Below are positions 62,617 through 62,666 of a DNA stretch of 62,666 nt, piece after piece. Source of the DNA: Dendronalium phyllosphericum CENA369 (GTDB taxonomy: Bacteria; Cyanobacteriota; Cyanobacteriia; Cyanobacteriales; Nostocaceae). The stretch's first letter is position 1. Each line of letters starts with the position of its first letter. Both the position numbers and the translations under genes were made by a program. The DNA is taken from NCBI RefSeq assembly GCF_016056275.1, contig NZ_JAECZA010000010.1, positions 1-62,666 of the forward strand, given 5' to 3'. Below the pieces are notes generated by a model. The model ran no database searches, was not told where the DNA came from, and saw only the letters and a program-made list of their open reading frames with translations.

Positions 62617-62666
62617 AACCGGGGACTGGGGATAAGAGAGCTGGGGGAGCAGGGGGAGATGAGGGA

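Overview
The window looks like a chromosomal or large-plasmid segment of a filamentous cyanobacterium of the Nostoc/Anabaena type. The evidence is the many GCGATCGC (HIP1) octamers, heptanucleotide tandem repeats between genes, an NblS-type sensor kinase, DUF2808 and DUF3110 proteins, a very large Ser/Thr-His multi-kinase, and a FAAL-started NRPS/PKS assembly line.

Layout. 1-780: end of an ISKra4-like transposase gene that has cut the 3' end off a short-chain dehydrogenase gene. 754-4790: a small accessory island with an SDR, a cupin lipoprotein, a cyclophilin-like lipoprotein and an exported alpha/beta hydrolase on the minus strand, and a divergent AraC regulator. 4791-5677: gene remnants and AT-rich DNA. 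5678-32897: the main feature, a co-directional lipopeptide/polyketide cluster of FAAL-ACP-C-A-PCP, C-A-PCP-C-A-PCP, KS-AT-(vestigial KR)-ACP, KS-AT-KR-DH-ACP-C, an MFS exporter, an MbtH-like protein and a polytopic exported M28 peptidase. It is closed by a 19-bp perfect hairpin. 33278-38653: a 1791-residue multi-domain kinase. 38833-44975 (minus): old yellow enzyme, small protein, DUF2808, polysaccharide deacetylase, murQ, DUF3110. 44976-47696: a long repeat-rich, mostly non-coding stretch with unannotated mini-genes and an orphan terminator. 47739-50416: iron cluster (helix-hairpin-helix lipoprotein, ferritin-like protein, FTR1 permease) behind a Fur-box-like palindrome. 50586-53022 (minus): TerB-like protein and lipase-like hydrolase. 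53710-55638: GH13 amylase with a CBM20. 56244-62616: exported SnoaL-like protein, zinc-ribbon protein, nblS, and small hypotheticals.

How the biosynthetic genes should work together (inference). A fatty acid is activated as acyl-AMP and loaded on the first ACP, then extended by three amino acids. The second is probably alanine from its pocket code; the others are unassigned. Two malonyl units follow. The first beta-keto group should remain, because the KR catalytic half is missing. The second can be reduced and perhaps dehydrated, although the DH comes after the KR and has altered active-site motifs. No thioesterase or reductase domain is present; the line ends in a condensation domain with an intact HHxxxDG motif. 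The exporter and the membrane-bound M28 peptidase suggest export and possible extracytoplasmic trimming of an N-acyl-peptide, by analogy with prodrug maturation in colibactin-type pathways. I could not match the cluster to a described product from the sequence alone.
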